Part shown: positions 1 to 6,436 of the stretch, in pieces
How positions within the stretch are numbered: the first letter of the stretch is position 1
Layout of the letters: each line of letters starts with the position of its first letter
The notes under the pieces: model-generated
What the model was told of the DNA's origin: nothing
Seen by the model: the letters and a program-made list of their open reading frames with translations, nothing else
Databases searched by the model: none
Made by a program: the position numbers and the translations under genes
Assembly (NCBI GenBank): GCA_016650185.1
Contig: JAENWE010000082.1
Location: 1 to 6,904 of the forward strand
Source of the DNA: Vicinamibacteria bacterium
Lineage (GTDB): Bacteria > Acidobacteriota > Vicinamibacteria > Fen-336 > JAGNNV01
Length of the DNA: 6,904 bases
Direction of reading: 5' to 3'

Positions 1-493
1 CTCCGAGCGTCGCGATGGTGGCGGGGTCGAGCGAGACCACGTGGGTGCGCCTCTCAACCTGACCCGGCAGGTTGTAGGCGACATGTCCGTCCGCTCCGAT
101 CCCGAGGATCGCGAGGTCCAGGCCGTTCTGACCGGCGATCGCCGCCTCATAGCGAAGACACTCGGCTTCGGGATCCGCGACTTCCCCGTCCGGGATAAAC
201 CTTCGCGCGGGCGCGACACCGAGCGGGCCCCAGACGTGCCGGGTCATGAATTGGAAGAATGTCTGCGGCGCGGACTTCGGGAGCAGCACTTCATCGAGGT
301 TGAACACTACGGCCTCGTCAAGATCAAACTGCCCGCTTTTTCGCCGCTTTGCCAAAAGGCTGTACATCTCGATCGGCGTGCGGCCGGTGGGCAGGGCCAG
401 CACCAAACGCGGATTCGCGCCCACTGCCTCCTCGAAAAGCGAAGCCCCTCGAAGGGCCACATCGTCGCGGAAAGACAGAATCTCGAGTTTCAC
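1..493 (-). CDS. NagB-like glucosamine-6-phosphate deaminase/isomerase family protein, C-terminus cut by window edge
   Basis: The reading frame starts at GTG 493 and stays open for 164 codons to the left edge. NagB converts glucosamine-6-phosphate to fructose-6-phosphate and ammonia in the cytoplasm. Seen: the sugar-phosphate loop LPTGRTP (about 34-40), FNLDEV (64-69, whose D67 matches the proton-transfer Asp72 of E. coli NagB) and GIGADGHVAYNLPG (131-144). D135 and H137 match catalytic Asp141 and His143, but the position of Glu148 is L142 (codon CTG at 70-68). The GTG overlaps the TGA of the upstream deacetylase gene (GTGA, 490-493) and has no visible Shine-Dalgarno, so translation is probably coupled. 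This start places the motifs 5-6 residues earlier than in E. coli NagB, which fits a family-length N-terminus. The family is clear. Because the glutamate is missing and the loop reads GRTP rather than GGTP, the exact reaction is uncertain. A lactonase or a deaminase for another amino sugar phosphate remains possible. Confidence 0.85.
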   Translation of the reverse strand, partial: MKLEILSFRDDVALRGASLFEEAVGANPRLVLALPTGRTPIEMYSLLAKRRKSGQFDLDEAVVFNLDEVLLPKSAPQTFFQFMTRHVWGPLGVAPARRFIPDGEVADPEAECLRYEAAIAGQNGLDLAILGIGADGHVAYNLPGQVERRTHVVSLDPATIATLG

Positions 494-1239
494 AGTTCGG
501 AGAAGGTGATGAGTTCGACCCCCGCGCGCTCGATCGCCGTCCTCACCGCGGGGTCGCACAGGGCCTGCAACTCAAGGACGCGAACTGCGGCATAGGAGCT
601 TGAAGCCAGAAGTTCCTCATCCTCGTGGGCGGGGTGGCACATCATTTCCGTCGAACCCTCAGGCAGTGCCTCAATAAGGGAAACCAGATTCAGTACCGAT
701 ACGCCTTGGTCGAAGAATCCCTCCTCGAACCAGTCCGTCGTGCGCAGGGCTCGGGTCCTCAGATGGTCAGCCATGGCGCCGCCCGCGTTCCGAACCGGCA
801 AGCCCTCGAGCCGGGCGAGCGCGCAGACCGCCTCGAAGACATCGGGGCGGCGGTGGGAGTGGTGGTGCGAATCGAGATGAGTGGGCCGCCGTCCGAACAC
901 GGAGACGAACCTTTCGAACTGGGCGGCCACCTCGGCGGTGATCTCGCGCGGATTCGCCCCCGACAGGCCATCAGGCTTTTTCGGTTGAAGGCCGCTCACG
1001 TCCACAAGAGAGGGAACGGAAGCGGCCGGCAGCGCGGTGCGGGCACCGGTCAGGGCCACGTGAAGGCCGATGCCGAGCCGCGGATTCTCGAGGGACAGGC
1101 GAGCCGCCTCCTGAACACCCTCATGGTTGACCATGGCTGTCGCGCTGGTCACGATGCCACGGCGGTGCGCCGCGAAGACGCCGGTGTTGATTCCGTGAGT
1201 GCGGCCCAGATCGTCGGCGTTCACGATGAGGCGCTTCAT
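490..1239 (-). CDS. ChbG/YdjC-family carbohydrate deacetylase
   Basis: A 249-residue cytoplasmic protein of the YdjC-like fold. Characterised members (E. coli ChbG) are metal-dependent enzymes that remove an N-acetyl group from chitooligosaccharides or their phosphates. Seen: NADDLG at 7-12 (the family NADDFG motif, whose aspartates act as metal ligand and base), GLHVALT with H60, HLDSHHHSH at 121-129 (the usual H-x-D-x-H-x-H block, with H125 the likely metal ligand), CHPA with H202, and R219..E222 before a typical C-terminal end ELITFSEL. Length and motif order are normal, with no break. The ATG overlaps the TGA of the kinase gene by 4 nt (1236-1239). A GGAGGG lies only 2-3 nt upstream of it, so the gene is probably translated by coupling. 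Lying between a sugar kinase and a NagB-like gene, it may serve as the deacetylase step (N-acetylamino sugar phosphate to amino sugar phosphate) in place of NagA, which is inferred from context. The exact substrate is unknown. Confidence 0.9.
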   Translation of the reverse strand: MKRLIVNADDLGRTHGINTGVFAAHRRGIVTSATAMVNHEGVQEAARLSLENPRLGIGLHVALTGARTALPAASVPSLVDVSGLQPKKPDGLSGANPREITAEVAAQFERFVSVFGRRPTHLDSHHHSHRRPDVFEAVCALARLEGLPVRNAGGAMADHLRTRALRTTDWFEEGFFDQGVSVLNLVSLIEALPEGSTEMMCHPAHEDEELLASSSYAAVRVLELQALCDPAVRTAIERAGVELITFSEL

Positions 1240-2153
1240 GACCCTCCATGGCGCGAGCGATACAGGTCCATGGCCATCGAGAGGGCGCCCTCCGAGGGAT
1301 CGCGGGTCAACCGATGGGGGATGGCCCCGGCGAGGCCCGCTTTCTTCGCCACCGCGTCGACCAGGGACGGCAGACCCTTGAACAGGCCGCCCGCGAAGAT
1401 CAGGGGATAGGGCGACCCGCCGAAATCGATCTGGCGGACAACCGAACGGGCCGCACTCGCGAGTTCGGTCGAGGCCTCCTCGATAATGCTCAGGGCCACC
1501 GGATCCCCGGTCTGAGCCACAGCGATCACAGTGGCCGCCAGTTCGGCCAGGCGCTCGCGAGTCAAACCGCCGCCATAGGCCATGGCGGGAAGGTCGGAGA
1601 GAGCGCTCACCGTGAGCACGCTGAAGAGAGCGTCCCTAAGAAGTGTGGCCTCTCCCCTCCCCTCGGCCGCGCGAACGGTGGCAAGGAGCGCGCGATGGCC
1701 GATCCAGCCCGCCGAGCCTTCATCCGCGAGCAAGGGGCCAAGGCCGCCGGCGCGCGCTGAGCGGCCGTGGCGATCAACTCCGTAGGCGATCGATCCCGTG
1801 CCTGCGATCACCACGACTCCCACCCGATCATGAGCCCCTGCGGCGATCGCCACCAGGGCGTCGTTGACTACCAGGGCATTCCCACGAAAACCCAGCCGTC
1901 TCAGGAGAGCCCGGATAATCCCGTCTTCGCCGGGCCGATCCACCCCGGCCATCCCCAGGCACAACGCTTCAGGCCGCTCCTCTGGGCAGAGCTCGTCGAG
2001 GAGTCCGGCCAGGACCTTCTCCACCGCCAGTTCTCCGTGCACATGAAGGTTCGCACCCGCGCCCCGCACGGTCCTCAGAATTTGGCCGGACGTGTCCGCG
2101 ACCACGCCGATGGTCTTGGTGCCCCCGGCATCCACTCCGACAATGAGCGCCAC
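1236..2153 (-). CDS. BadF/BadG/BcrA/BcrD-family ATPase, probable N-acetylamino sugar kinase (NAGK-like)
   Basis: A 305-residue cytoplasmic ASKHA-fold kinase. Seen: phosphate-1 loop GVDAGGTKT (6-14), LGMAGVDRP (66-74), VVNDA (95-99, with D98 matching the catalytic aspartate of human N-acetylglucosamine kinase), phosphate-2 loop IAGTGS (116-121), GGLGPLLADEGSAGWIG (136-152, matching the GGWG...DEGSAYWI block of NAGK), and the adenosine-site FAGGLF (253-258). These fit ATP-dependent phosphorylation of GlcNAc or a relative such as MurNAc or glucosamine. There is no sign of the radical-enzyme activator subtype: the CXXC-type cluster ligands are absent and the neighbours are sugar genes. The start is GTG 2153, just ahead of the first phosphate loop, with a weak GAGG 4 nt upstream. 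It lies 14 nt after hpt and overlaps the deacetylase gene by 4 nt, so it belongs to the same transcript. The family is firm. The sugar specificity is inferred. Confidence 0.88.
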   Translation of the reverse strand: MALIVGVDAGGTKTIGVVADTSGQILRTVRGAGANLHVHGELAVEKVLAGLLDELCPEERPEALCLGMAGVDRPGEDGIIRALLRRLGFRGNALVVNDALVAIAAGAHDRVGVVVIAGTGSIAYGVDRHGRSARAGGLGPLLADEGSAGWIGHRALLATVRAAEGRGEATLLRDALFSVLTVSALSDLPAMAYGGGLTRERLAELAATVIAVAQTGDPVALSIIEEASTELASAARSVVRQIDFGGSPYPLIFAGGLFKGLPSLVDAVAKKAGLAGAIPHRLTRDPSEGALSMAMDLYRSRHGGS

Positions 2154-2167
2154 GAGGCCTCGACCGG

Positions 2168-2677
2168 CTAGCCCTCGAAAACGACGATATCGCGCCGATT
2201 GCGGTGCTTCTCGTTGTAGTCGAGACCGTAGCCCACGACGAAGAGATCGTCGATGGTGAAGCCGATGTAGTCGACCTTCACTTCGATCAGCCGCCGCGAG
2301 GGCTTCGAAAGAAGCGAGGCCACCCGGATCGAGCGCGGACCGCGGGCCTTCAGCAGATTCACCAGATAGTTGAGGGTGAGGCCGGTGTCCACGATGTCCT
2401 CGGCGATGATGAGGTCACGCCCCTTGATGCTGGTGTCGAGGTCCTTCGAAAGCTTCACCTCACCCGACGACTTCGTGGCCGCGCCATACGACGAGACCGC
2501 GATGTAGTCCATGGTGAGGGGCAGATCGATCCACTGGCACAGGTCGGTCATGAACGGACAAGCCCCCTTGAGCACCGCGATCACGTGGGGCTCCTCTCCG
2601 CTCATGTCCTTCGTGATCTGCTCGCCCATCTCGCGGATGCGTGCGGAAATCTGATCTTGGGACAACAACTGCTTCAT
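2168..2677 (-). CDS. hpt: Hypoxanthine phosphoribosyltransferase
   Basis: A 169-residue cytoplasmic purine-salvage enzyme that joins hypoxanthine (often also guanine) to PRPP, giving IMP or GMP and pyrophosphate. Seen (numbered from the 2677 ATG): VIAVLKGACPF at 32-42, the flexible catalytic loop SSYG..TKSSGEVKL at 62-76, the PRPP-binding signature IIAEDIVDTGLTL at 90-102, KVDYIGF at 134-140 and FVVGYGLDYNEKHRN at 146-160. The C-terminal tail RRDIVVFEG differs from the usual RNLPYIGVL style. An in-frame ATG at 2782 would add 35 residues, but that extension overlaps the divergent receptor promoter and precedes the normal family N-terminus, so the ATG at 2677 is preferred. No strong Shine-Dalgarno is present; a GGAG lies about 13 nt upstream. 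As first gene of the unit, 14 nt before the sugar kinase, it is probably co-transcribed with the amino-sugar genes. Confidence 0.94.
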   Translation of the reverse strand: MKQLLSQDQISARIREMGEQITKDMSGEEPHVIAVLKGACPFMTDLCQWIDLPLTMDYIAVSSYGAATKSSGEVKLSKDLDTSIKGRDLIIAEDIVDTGLTLNYLVNLLKARGPRSIRVASLLSKPSRRLIEVKVDYIGFTIDDLFVVGYGLDYNEKHRNRRDIVVFEG

Positions 2678-2681
2678 AGGG

Positions 2682-2691
2682 GTTTGCAAAC
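2682..2691. repeat. Perfect 10-bp palindrome GTTTGCAAAC just upstream of hpt
   Basis: GTTTGCAAAC is fully self-complementary and ends 4 nt before the hpt ATG, in the position of the ribosome-binding region. It could be a regulator site or a small hairpin controlling initiation. The core TTTGCAAA resembles inverted repeats used by LacI-type regulators, but no regulator gene is present in the window. Tentative. Confidence 0.28.
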
Positions 2692-2757
2692 TCCAGTCGC
2701 GGATAGCGAATTTCAGAACCAGGATCGCCCATTCGAGATTGAGGGCTCTGACCTTAG

Positions 2758-2767
2758 CAAATATTTG
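2758..2767. repeat. Perfect 10-bp palindrome CAAATATTTG beside the receptor promoter
   Basis: CAAATATTTG is its own reverse complement. It ends 3 nt before the TTGACC -35 box and overlaps the adjacent TTGACT. An AT-rich inverted repeat in this position could be a regulator-binding site. A 10-bp palindrome has a fair chance of arising at random in 256 nt, so the functional call is tentative. Confidence 0.3.
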
Positions 2768-2770
2768 ACT

Positions 2771-2800
2771 TTGACCTTTCATGGCTGCCGGGTCTAGAGT
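2771..2800 (+). promoter_or_regulatory. Predicted sigma-70-type promoter of the first TonB-dependent receptor gene
   Basis: The -35 box TTGACC (2771-2776) matches five of six consensus positions and is preceded by a tandem TTGACT (2765-2770). An 18-nt spacer leads to the -10 box TAGAGT (2795-2800, four of six). Transcription would begin near 2807, giving a leader of about 125 nt. The same layout (TTGAGT, 17 nt, TAGACT) is found ahead of the second receptor gene, which supports the call. The promoter sits inside the optional N-terminal extension of hpt and argues against that extension being coding. Confidence 0.6.
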
Positions 2801-2916
2801 CTGCAGATGGTTGGCGAGGAAGCACCAGATCTTGGGGGGTGCCCGTTCAGTCGTTCAACATATTGGATTCCACGACGCGACCCCAGGGCGCGCGATGACC
2901 GATCAAACTCAGCAGC

Positions 2917-2923
2917 GAGAGGA
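2917..2923 (+). promoter_or_regulatory. Ribosome-binding site of the first receptor gene
   Basis: GAGAGGA lies 10 nt upstream of the ATG at 2934. An in-frame TAA at 2928-2930 rules out any start further upstream, so this site fixes the start of the receptor. Confidence 0.7.
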
Positions 2924-2933
2924 AAATTAAGAC

Positions 2934-5900
2934 ATGAAGGCTACTAACAGGCTTTGGCAAGCGATCGCGGTCGCTTTGGCGTTCGGCGCCATAATCGCGG
3001 GGCCTGCCGCGGCCCAACCCACCACCGGGTCCATCGTCGGCACCGTGGTGGATCAATCCGGGGGCGTTCTTCCGGGAGCTAGCATCGTCGCCATCCACGT
3101 TCCCTCCGGCACACGATACGAGTCGGTGAGCCGCTCAGATGGCCGCTACGCAGTGCAGGGCGTGCGCGTCGGCGGCCCCTATGCGGTCACCATCAATATG
3201 TCGGGATTTCAGGCGAAGACGATCCAGAACATCAACGTGAGCCTGGGCGTCACCAGCGACGTGAATGCCACACTGAGCACGGCCGCCCTGACCGAGGAGG
3301 TCACGGTGACGGCGGAGTCCGACTCCGTTTTCAGCTCAGCCCGAACCGGCGCCGCCACCGCCATCAGCCGGAATGTGATCGCCACCCTTCCCACCCAGTC
3401 CGATCGAATCGATTCCTTTGTCCGTCTTTCCCCCCAGGCCAGCGGCAAAGATCTCTCTTTCGGCGGCGCCGATAACCGGTTGAACAACATCACCGTGGAC
3501 GGCTCCTACTTCAACAACTCCTTCGGTCTGGGTGCTGCCCCCGGGGACCGCACCAACGTCGCTCCCATCTCCATGGCCGCGGTCGAGGAGATGCAAATCA
3601 ACGTGGCTCCTTACGACGTCCGCCAGGGGCACTTCGTCGGCGCATCCGTCAATACCGTGACCCGCAGCGGCACGAACTCGTTCCAGGGCTCCGCCTATTG
3701 GTGGTTCCGCGACCAGAGCCTGGTCGGGAAGGACGCCGGAGCGAACAAGTTCAACCCCGGCACCTTTGACTTCCACAAGTACGGCGCCTACCTCTCGGGC
3801 CCGGTCATCAAGAACAAGCTCTTCTTCTTCCTGAGCTACGAGGACGACGCGACGACCCAGCCGGGCACAACCTTCACCGCGAATACGGGCGGTCAGACCG
3901 TCGGTGGCAACACGACCCGCGTTCTCGCCTCCGATCTCGATGCTCTGAGCTCGTACCTCAAGACCAACTTCAAATACGAGACCGGTCCCTACCAGGGATA
4001 CAACAGCGAAACACCTTCGAAGCGCTATCTCGGGAAGCTGAACTACAACCTGAACGACCGCAACAAAGTGTCGGTCCGTTACAGCCAGCTCGATTCCAGC
4101 ACCGATGTTCTGATGTCGAACTCGTCGTCTCTGGGCTTCGGCAACCGGCGCAGCAGTACCACCGGTCTTAATTTCCAGAACTCGAACTACCTGATTCTCG
4201 AGAACAACCGCTCAGCCATCGCCGAGTGGAACAGCACCGTTGGCAAGGACAGCGCGAACACCCTGATCGTCGGCTTCAACAAGTCGGACGAGAGCCGCGG
4301 TTTCCGCGGCGATTTGTTCCCGATGGTGGACATTCTCCAGTCCGGTTCGGTCTACACCTCCTTCGGCTTTGAGCCGTTCACGCCCAACAACGAATTGCGC
4401 TACAAGAGCTGGCAGTTCCAGGACAACTTCACGAAGTACCGGGGCAAGCACACCTTCACGGCGGTCGCAACGGCGGAACGATACGAGTCCGAAAACGTCT
4501 TCTACCCAGGCTCCCAGAGCGTCTACGTTTACAACTCTCTGGCCGATTTTTACGCGGATGCAAACTCTTTCCTTGCCAATCCGAACCGAACCACGTCGCC
4601 CGTGACCCTCAACCGGTTCCAGGTCCGGTACCTGAACATCCCTGGCCTCGACAAGCCCACCCAGCCGCTGGAAGTCTGGTACGCCGGAGTCGGGGCGCAG
4701 GATGAGTACCAGGTGTCCAGGAACTTCAAGGTGACCGTCGCCCTGCGCGTGGATCGCCCCTCGTTCGGCGACACTGGATTCCAGAACTCCGTGGCCGACG
4801 GCCTCACCTTCCGCGATGAAAACGGCGCGGCCGTGAAATACGAGACCAAGAAGCTCCCCGATCCAAATCTTCAGTGGTCGCCGCGGTTCGGCTTCAACTG
4901 GGATGTCAACGGCGATCATTCGCTTCAGGTGCGCGGCGGCTCCGGAATCATGTCGGGCCCCCCGCTCTACGTCTGGATCTCCAATCAGGTCGGCAACACC
5001 GGCGTGCTCACCGGCTTCGACGATCTGAGGAACACCACCGCCCGCCCCTTCAATCCGAGTCCTGCCGCCTACAAGCCCACCAATGTCACCGGTGCTCCGG
5101 CCGCGAGTTATGAGCTTGCCCTGACCGACCAGAACTTCAAGTTCCCTCAGGTCTGGCGCACGAATATCGCGGTGGACAAGAAGCTCCCATGGAACATGGT
5201 CGGCACCGCCGAATTCCTGTATAACCGCGACGTCAACGGCATCTACTACATCAATGCCAATCAGACCGCCCCCAACTCGAGCTTCACCGGGGCGGACAAC
5301 CGACCGCGCTGGACTTCGACCTCCGCCAACCGCATCTATTCGAACATCGCGAACGCCACCGTTCTCAAGAATCAGAACGTGGGCCGGTCGTGGCACGGGT
5401 CCGTTTCGCTCGAGAAGGCGTTTCGATCCGGGTTCGCGAAGGCGGCATACAGCTATGGCGAAGCCAAGAACACGGTCGATCCCGGGTCCATCGCCTTCGG
5501 GTCGTGGGCCAACAACGCTCAGTCCAGCAACCTCAACAACCCTGGCCTCGGCTACGGGACGAACTCTCCCGGACACCGTTTCTTCGTGGCGGCGACCTAC
5601 GCGAAGGAATACCTGAAGCTGGGGAAGACGTCCTTCTCGATCTTCTTTCAGGGCGTGCAGGGCAACACCTCGTACACGGTCAGCGGCGACCTGAACAATG
5701 ACGGAACGTCCAACAACGACCTGATCTACGTTCCGAACAACGGGTCGGAGACGACCTTCGTTCCGTTCACCAGCGGCGGGCGTACCTTCACCGCCGCCGA
5801 GCAGGGCCAGGCCTGGGAGGCCTATATCGCTCAGGACAAGTATCTGAGCAACAACCGCGGCCGGTACGCGGTGCGCAACGCCGTATTCACTCCGATCGCA

Positions 5901-6218
5901 AGGCAGACTGACGTCAGCATTGCCCAGGATTTGTTCCGCAACCGGGGCGGAAAGCGACACTCGCTCCAGTTCCGGGCTGACATCCTCAACGTGGCCAACC
6001 TGCTCAACAAGAACTGGGGCGTCGGAAAGCGTCTGGTCAGCACCCAGCCGCTGATCATCGCTTCGACCGCGCAGGGCGGTCCGATCAGCGCCGCGGGAGC
6101 CCCTCAGTTCACCCTCCGGGCGATCAACGGCGAGTTGATGTCGACAACCTACCAGCCGACCGCGGGCGTGGGTGACGTTTACCGCGTTCAGTTCTCGCTG
6201 CGGTACAACTTCAACTAG
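2934..6218 (+). CDS. Oar-like TonB-dependent outer-membrane receptor with N-terminal carboxypeptidase-regulatory-like domain
   Basis: A 1094-residue outer-membrane transporter that would take up a large ligand using TonB/ExbBD energy. Domains in order: a signal peptide (1-27, basic start, hydrophobic 10-22, likely cleavage AAA/Q28); an Ig-like CarboxypepD_reg domain (about 30-115, with VDQSGGVLPGA, SDGRYAV and GGPYAVTI); a TonB-box-like EEVTVTAE (121-128); a plug (about 135-240, including VIATLPTQSD and the Oar-family NITVDGSYFNNSFGLG); and a long aromatic-rich beta-barrel ending in QFSLRYNFN, a typical barrel-insertion C-terminus. There is no cysteine after the signal cleavage site and no STN signalling domain, so neither a lipoprotein nor a FecA-type sigma-signalling receptor is indicated. 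The length fits the Oar family (about 1000-1200 residues). It has its own promoter and a strong terminator, so it is probably monocistronic. The ligand is not readable; the neighbouring genes suggest, but do not show, an amino-sugar glycan. Confidence 0.93.
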   Translation: MKATNRLWQAIAVALAFGAIIAGPAAAQPTTGSIVGTVVDQSGGVLPGASIVAIHVPSGTRYESVSRSDGRYAVQGVRVGGPYAVTINMSGFQAKTIQNINVSLGVTSDVNATLSTAALTEEVTVTAESDSVFSSARTGAATAISRNVIATLPTQSDRIDSFVRLSPQASGKDLSFGGADNRLNNITVDGSYFNNSFGLGAAPGDRTNVAPISMAAVEEMQINVAPYDVRQGHFVGASVNTVTRSGTNSFQGSAYWWFRDQSLVGKDAGANKFNPGTFDFHKYGAYLSGPVIKNKLFFFLSYEDDATTQPGTTFTANTGGQTVGGNTTRVLASDLDALSSYLKTNFKYETGPYQGYNSETPSKRYLGKLNYNLNDRNKVSVRYSQLDSSTDVLMSNSSSLGFGNRRSSTTGLNFQNSNYLILENNRSAIAEWNSTVGKDSANTLIVGFNKSDESRGFRGDLFPMVDILQSGSVYTSFGFEPFTPNNELRYKSWQFQDNFTKYRGKHTFTAVATAERYESENVFYPGSQSVYVYNSLADFYADANSFLANPNRTTSPVTLNRFQVRYLNIPGLDKPTQPLEVWYAGVGAQDEYQVSRNFKVTVALRVDRPSFGDTGFQNSVADGLTFRDENGAAVKYETKKLPDPNLQWSPRFGFNWDVNGDHSLQVRGGSGIMSGPPLYVWISNQVGNTGVLTGFDDLRNTTARPFNPSPAAYKPTNVTGAPAASYELALTDQNFKFPQVWRTNIAVDKKLPWNMVGTAEFLYNRDVNGIYYINANQTAPNSSFTGADNRPRWTSTSANRIYSNIANATVLKNQNVGRSWHGSVSLEKAFRSGFAKAAYSYGEAKNTVDPGSIAFGSWANNAQSSNLNNPGLGYGTNSPGHRFFVAATYAKEYLKLGKTSFSIFFQGVQGNTSYTVSGDLNNDGTSNNDLIYVPNNGSETTFVPFTSGGRTFTAAEQGQAWEAYIAQDKYLSNNRGRYAVRNAVFTPIARQTDVSIAQDLFRNRGGKRHSLQFRADILNVANLLNKNWGVGKRLVSTQPLIIASTAQGGPISAAGAPQFTLRAINGELMSTTYQPTAGVGDVYRVQFSLRYNFN

Positions 6219-6252
6219 GAGCCGTGAAAGGGGGCGGACTCCCCCAGTCGCG

Positions 6253-6290
6253 CAGGGCCGAGCGGGTTTCCGCTCGGCCCTGTTTGTTTT
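6253..6290 (+). terminator. Intrinsic (rho-independent) terminator after the first receptor gene
   Basis: A perfect 13-bp GC-rich stem (6253-6265 paired with 6270-6282) closes a four-base GTTT loop and is followed at once by TTTGTTTT. It starts 34 nt after the receptor stop codon. A smaller GGGGG/CCCCC stem with a 6-nt loop lies just before it (6230-6245). There is no A-rich tract on the upstream side, so it should act on plus-strand transcripts only. Confidence 0.92.
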
Positions 6291-6320
6291 CGGGCGGGAA
6301 TCGGCGGCGCGGATTTGGCT

Positions 6321-6349
6321 TTGAGTCATCGGCCGCGCGGCGTTAGACT
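6321..6349 (+). promoter_or_regulatory. Predicted sigma-70-type promoter of the second receptor gene
   Basis: The -35 box TTGAGT (6321-6326) and -10 box TAGACT (6344-6349) are separated by 17 nt. The pair lies downstream of the terminator and about 100 nt before the ATG at 6447, so the second receptor is expected to be transcribed on its own with a leader of about 90 nt. The boxes closely resemble those upstream of the first receptor. Confidence 0.6.
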
Positions 6350-6385
6350 CCGCTCAACAAATTCAGATCGTCCGACCCCCGAGTG

Positions 6386-6404
6386 CGGTCTCCCCTCCAG
6401 ACCG
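6386..6404 (+). other. Small hairpin in the leader of the second receptor gene
   Basis: CGGTCT (6386-6391) pairs perfectly with AGACCG (6399-6404) around a seven-base loop CCCCTCC. The loop contains an anti-Shine-Dalgarno-like CCTC that is complementary to the GAGG ribosome-binding site at 6437-6440. The structure is clear on paper. A regulatory role is speculative. Confidence 0.35.
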
Positions 6405-6436
6405 GATCTCATACGTGTTACCCGCAACCATCATTT

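Larger units (their letters stand above)
2678..2933. other. Divergent intergenic region between hpt and the first receptor gene
   Basis: 256 nt separate the two oppositely oriented starts. The segment holds the plus-strand promoter at 2771-2800, two perfect 10-bp palindromes (2682-2691 and 2758-2767), the receptor leader and its Shine-Dalgarno. On the minus strand I found no convincing sigma-70 pair for the hpt operon. TTGCTA and TCGAAT with 18-nt spacing is the best pair I could find, and it is weak. Confidence 0.7.

Noticed and set aside
41..595. A 184-codon plus-strand open frame at the left edge
   Set aside because: The opposite strand encodes the NagB-like protein with conserved motifs continuing past the window edge. 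The plus frame has no recognisable motif.
625..1410. A 261-codon plus-strand open frame across the deacetylase and kinase genes
   Set aside because: It is antisense to two genes with clear catalytic motifs, shows no domain of its own and ignores their junction, so it is a shadow.
1236..2153. Reading the BadF-family gene as a benzoyl-CoA reductase or 2-hydroxyacyl-CoA dehydratase activator
   Set aside because: The iron-sulfur cysteine ligands of the activator subgroup are absent, while the NAGK-type DEGSAGWIG block is present and the neighbours are sugar-modifying genes.
2204..2797. A 197-codon plus-strand frame opposite hpt
   Set aside because: hpt on the minus strand carries the full phosphoribosyltransferase motif set. 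This frame is low-complexity in V, D, E, R and H, which is typical of a shadow.
2822..2842. Short GCACC/GGTGC inverted repeat in the first receptor leader
   Set aside because: The stem is only 5 bp with an 11-nt loop that has competing pairings, and no U-tract follows. It is not enough to call a terminator or riboswitch.
4212..6329. A 705-codon open frame on the minus strand, opposite the receptor barrel
   Set aside because: It is an antisense shadow created by GC-rich codon use in the receptor gene. Its protein is R/V/G/E-rich without a recognisable domain, it runs through the terminator hairpin, and the plus-strand frame has clear signal peptide, domain and barrel features.
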